A stretch of 15,335 nucleotides of DNA, taken from an uncultured Rubrobacteraceae bacterium (GTDB taxonomy: Bacteria; Actinomycetota; Rubrobacteria; Rubrobacterales; Rubrobacteraceae). The position numbers were made by a program, and so were the translations under genes. Each line of letters begins with the position of its first letter. Within the stretch, counting starts at the first letter, position 1. The notes below the pieces were generated by a model, which saw only the letters and a program-made list of their open reading frames with translations, did no database searches and was not told the DNA's origin. The DNA lies in assembly GCA_902805985.1 (NCBI GenBank), contig CADCUW010000324.1, forward strand, positions 1-15,335. The letters run 5' to 3'. Below are positions 13,110 to 15,335 of the stretch, piece after piece.

Positions 13110-13853
13110 CTACCGGAACATGTCCCTCTCTGGCGGCATGAGCAGGTCCTGGCCGGTGCCGGCGTCTCTTTCGTAGGCGTAGCCGCGGATGATGGCGAGC
13201 GGGACGCCGTCGGTCTTGCCCATCACGAGCTCTGCGGCGGCGGCGAGCTCGTCGGCGACGGCCAGCACGCTCGCCTCCATCGGGTAGCCGTGCGGGTCGT
13301 TCTGCCCACGGTAGTCCGCCAGCGGGGCCATGCCGGAGACGCCTATGGCGATGTCCGTGATACCGAAACGCCAGGCCCGACCGAAGGAGTCCGAGACGAT
13401 CACCGGCACCTCGACGCCGAGATGTTTTTTCAAGGCCTCGCGGAGCTTTGCGGCGCTCCTGTCCGGGTCCACGGGCAGGAGACAGACCGTGTCTCTGCCG
13501 GGGACGTTGGAGGCGTCCACGCCGGCGTTGGCGCAGACGAAGCCGTGGCGGGTCTCGGAGATGACGACGCCGCGGTCCATGCGCACGACGCGGCGGCTCT
13601 CGCGGAGGACAACCTCGATCTGGCGCGGGTCCTTCCCCCACCGGGCCGCGTACTCTTTAGCAAGCGCGGAGGGCTCGACGGTCCCAAGATCCACGAGGCG
13701 CCCTTCGGCCTTGCTCATGACCTTGTGCGTCACCACGAGCACGTCCCCGGGCCGCAAGACGCTCCCGACGGCCCCGACGACCATCTCGGCCAACCCGTCA
13801 CCGGGGCGGACCTCGGGGAAGCCCTCGACGGGTATTAGCTCGATCCCCTTCAC
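13110..13853 (-). CDS. cofE: F420-0:gamma-glutamyl ligase, stand-alone form
   Basis: 247 residues. Adds glutamate residues to F420-0 (dehydro or mature form) using GTP and divalent metal, in the cytoplasm. Conserved segments: VTHKVMSKAEGR (41-52), ETRHGFVCANAGVDASN (100-116), VSDSFGRAWRFGITDIAIG (153-171), ADYRGQNDPHGYPMEAS (179-195) and MGKTDGVPLAIIRG (211-224). Length matches archaeal CofE; the C-terminal FMN-binding nitroreductase-like domain fused in mycobacterial FbiB is missing, so the reduction of dehydro-F420 must be done by another protein. Start GTG at 13853 overlaps the cofC TGA as GTGA; the open frame further upstream is a shadow of cofC. Last gene of the cofD-cofC-cofE set. Confidence 0.96.
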   Translation of the reverse strand: MKGIELIPVEGFPEVRPGDGLAEMVVGAVGSVLRPGDVLVVTHKVMSKAEGRLVDLGTVEPSALAKEYAARWGKDPRQIEVVLRESRRVVRMDRGVVISETRHGFVCANAGVDASNVPGRDTVCLLPVDPDRSAAKLREALKKHLGVEVPVIVSDSFGRAWRFGITDIAIGVSGMAPLADYRGQNDPHGYPMEASVLAVADELAAAAELVMGKTDGVPLAIIRGYAYERDAGTGQDLLMPPERDMFR

Positions 13854-14464
13854 GCGCCCCCGGTCCCCTCGTCCCTGTACTTCGTCAGGTCTCCGGCCGT
13901 GTCGAGGTCGAAGGAGAGGTGCCCGTTCTCGCAGACCCGCGCGTCTGCGTCGCGGTCGCGGGCGGCCCGGAGGTGGGCCTCGAAGCTGTCGGGGCCGAAG
14001 AGGAAGGGCAGGGCGTCCGGCGGCGTGAGGAGCAGGGCGTTCGTGCCGGAGCGGGCCCCGTCCGGCGAGATGACGACCGGCGCCCCGCCGGAGGCCCCGG
14101 CGAGCACGGCCCGGACGTCTTCCGCCTCGATCAGGGGCAGGTCCGCAGGGAGCACGAGCAGGGCCGAAGCCCCGTTCTTCGTGGCCCACGTACGGCCCTC
14201 CTCCAGGGCCGGGTTCAGCCCCCGGCTCTCCTGCACGAGCGGCGTGGCGCCGCGCCTCAGGGCCTCGTCGAGGACTATCGGGTCAGGGCTGACCACGCCG
14301 ACCGCGTCCACCCCGGCCTCGAGCACCCGCGAGACGACGCGGCCCATCATGTAAAGCGTGAGGCCCGCGCGGGCGGCGGGATCTAGCACCGGCGCCAGCC
14401 GGCTCTTGGTGCCGCGCAGGTCCTTGACCGGCACCACCGTATAGACGCCGCCCGCCTCCGTCAC
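13850..14464 (-). CDS. cofC: 2-phospholactate or phosphoenolpyruvate guanylyltransferase
   Basis: 204 residues, an NTP-transferase fold. Couples GTP with a phospho-C3 acid (2-phospho-L-lactate in archaea, phosphoenolpyruvate for actinobacterial FbiD) to make the activated donor used by CofD. Motifs: PVKDLRGTKSRLAPVL (12-27) for nucleotide binding, PADLPLI (106-112) with the metal Asp, DGARSGTNALLL (135-146), FGPDSFEAHL (156-165) and SFDLDTAGDL (184-193). Start GTG at 14464 overlaps the cofD TGA as GTGA. By actinobacterial precedent PEP is the likely substrate (inference). Confidence 0.93.
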   Translation of the reverse strand: MTEAGGVYTVVPVKDLRGTKSRLAPVLDPAARAGLTLYMMGRVVSRVLEAGVDAVGVVSPDPIVLDEALRRGATPLVQESRGLNPALEEGRTWATKNGASALLVLPADLPLIEAEDVRAVLAGASGGAPVVISPDGARSGTNALLLTPPDALPFLFGPDSFEAHLRAARDRDADARVCENGHLSFDLDTAGDLTKYRDEGTGGA

Positions 14465-15335
14465 GCCCCCAACCCGGCGCCGAACTCCATGACCTCCCGC
14501 GCGAGACGCTCCCGGTCCGGCGGGTCGTGCATCACGGCTTCCGTCGAAAGGACGGCCATCCCGAGCGCCTCGACGTCCCCCCGCTGCCCCTCGTCGGCCC
14601 TATCTATCACCATGCCGTCGAGGACACCCTTATAGAGGGCGGCAACACCCGCGGAAGAGACCTCGTGTCCAAGAGAAGAGAGCATCCTGTCGGCGGGTCC
14701 TTTGAGGGCCCTGCCGCCAACGATCGGGCTGACGGCCACCTTCGGCGCGGAGACCGCGGCAAGCGCCGCGCGCATACCGGGGACGGAGAGGATCGGCCCG
14801 AGGCTGACCATCGGGTTCGACGGACAGAATACGACGATGTCGGACCCCGAGACGGCTTCTAGAACGGCGTCGGTAGGCCTGGCATCCTCTATCCCCCTGA
14901 GATCCACGTCGAGGACCTCGTCTCTCTGGCGCCGGCGCACGAAGTACTCCTGAAACTCCAGGGGGCCCGCCGGCGTCTTGAGCATGGTAGAGACCTTTTC
15001 ATCACACATCGGGAGGATGCGGCCGGGGATGCCGAGAGCGTGCGATAGCTCCGACGTTATCCAGGTCAGCGTCCGACCCTCGTGGAGCTTCTGTGTCCTC
15101 AGGACGTGCGTTGCAAGGTCCCTGTCCCCGAGCCAAAACCAGGTGTCCTCTCCGTAGCCGGAGAGCGCATCGAGGAACGCGAAGGACTCGCCCGCGATGC
15201 CCCATCCTGTCTCGGGGTTGGCCACGCCCGCGAGGGTGTACATCACGGTGTCGAGGTCGGGACAGACGCGCAGGCCCCAGGGGTCGAAGTCGTCTGCGGT
15301 GTTAACGACGACCGAGAGATCGCCGGGAGCGAGGG
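14461..15335 (-). CDS. cofD: CofD-type 2-phospholactate (or enolpyruvyl) transferase to Fo, 5' end outside window
   Basis: 290 residues are visible, and the reading frame is open to the window edge. The first visible residues LAPGDLSVVVNTADDF match the region just after the N-terminal GGxGG nucleotide loop of CofD/FbiA, so only about 25-35 residues are missing. Further motifs: DLDTVMYTLAG, FWLGDRDLATHVLRT, PMCDEKVSTM, FCPSNPMVSLGPIL and VAVSPIVGGRALKGPADRML, all typical. The enzyme transfers the phospho-acid from the CofC product onto Fo to give F420-0 or dehydro-F420-0, with Mg2+. Overlaps cofC by 4 nt. GTG 15246 and ATG 15243 are internal codons, not the start. Confidence 0.96.
   Translation of the reverse strand, partial: LAPGDLSVVVNTADDFDPWGLRVCPDLDTVMYTLAGVANPETGWGIAGESFAFLDALSGYGEDTWFWLGDRDLATHVLRTQKLHEGRTLTWITSELSHALGIPGRILPMCDEKVSTMLKTPAGPLEFQEYFVRRRQRDEVLDVDLRGIEDARPTDAVLEAVSGSDIVVFCPSNPMVSLGPILSVPGMRAALAAVSAPKVAVSPIVGGRALKGPADRMLSSLGHEVSSAGVAALYKGVLDGMVIDRADEGQRGDVEALGMAVLSTEAVMHDPPDRERLAREVMEFGAGLGA

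Noticed and set aside
12102..13838. 578-codon plus-strand open frame across the MFS and cofE genes
   Set aside because: Antisense to two well-supported genes, with Arg/His/Glu-rich, domain-free translation; a shadow of high GC3.
1..15335. CRISPR arrays, tRNA/rRNA genes, insertion sequences, prophage or defence genes
   Set aside because: No regularly spaced repeats, RNA gene cores, transposase-like frames or long terminal inverted repeats were seen. The excisionase-like HTH at 1121 is fused to a membrane span and PASTA domain, so it is not read as a phage excisionase.

Overview
The window is GC-rich with strongly GC-ending codons. It combines assimilatory sulfur genes, F420 biosynthesis genes and many GTG/TTG starts. 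This points to a high-GC actinobacterium, most likely a deep-branching one of the Rubrobacter type (inference from gene content and style, not from a marker gene).

Left part (1-4650). An RlpA-like cell-wall protein with a C-terminal LysM domain (minus strand) is divergent from an unusual membrane protein. That protein has an N-terminal MerR/excisionase-type helix-turn-helix, one membrane span and an outward-facing PASTA domain (plus strand). A perfect palindrome lies between the two. Next come an AraC-family regulator and a zinc-independent quinone oxidoreductase-like enzyme, with a 20-bp-spaced direct repeat between them, and then a small broken gene.

Central part (4648-11483, all minus strand). 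This is an assimilatory sulfate reduction operon, in transcription order: cysH (APS/PAPS reductase), sir (siroheme sulfite reductase), an FrhB/FpoF-like F420-dependent flavin and iron-sulfur protein, a 102-residue unknown protein, sat (ATP sulfurylase), cysC (APS kinase) and a TauE/SafE permease. It starts from a near-consensus promoter (TTGACG-17-TACTAT) with a long palindrome just upstream of the -35. The first base of the transcript falls almost exactly on the ATG of a 28-codon leader ORF. The gene next to sulfite reductase is neither a ferredoxin nor an NADPH-ferredoxin reductase but an F420-oxidising subunit. The pair looks like a two-subunit counterpart of the fused F420-dependent sulfite reductase (Fsr) of methanogens, recruited for assimilation.

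Right part (11565-15335, minus strand). An MFS exporter with its own promoter is preceded by cofD-cofC-cofE, which make coenzyme F420. The junctions between these three overlap as GTGA. cofD runs off the window edge. CofE is a stand-alone enzyme and lacks the FMN-binding domain fused to it in mycobacterial FbiB.

Together: sulfate enters (possibly through the TauE/SafE permease), Sat activates it, and CysC and CysH handle APS/PAPS. CysH releases sulfite, and Sir reduces it to sulfide with electrons proposed to come from F420H2 through the FrhB-like subunit. The cofactor-making genes lie about 2 kb upstream on the same strand.
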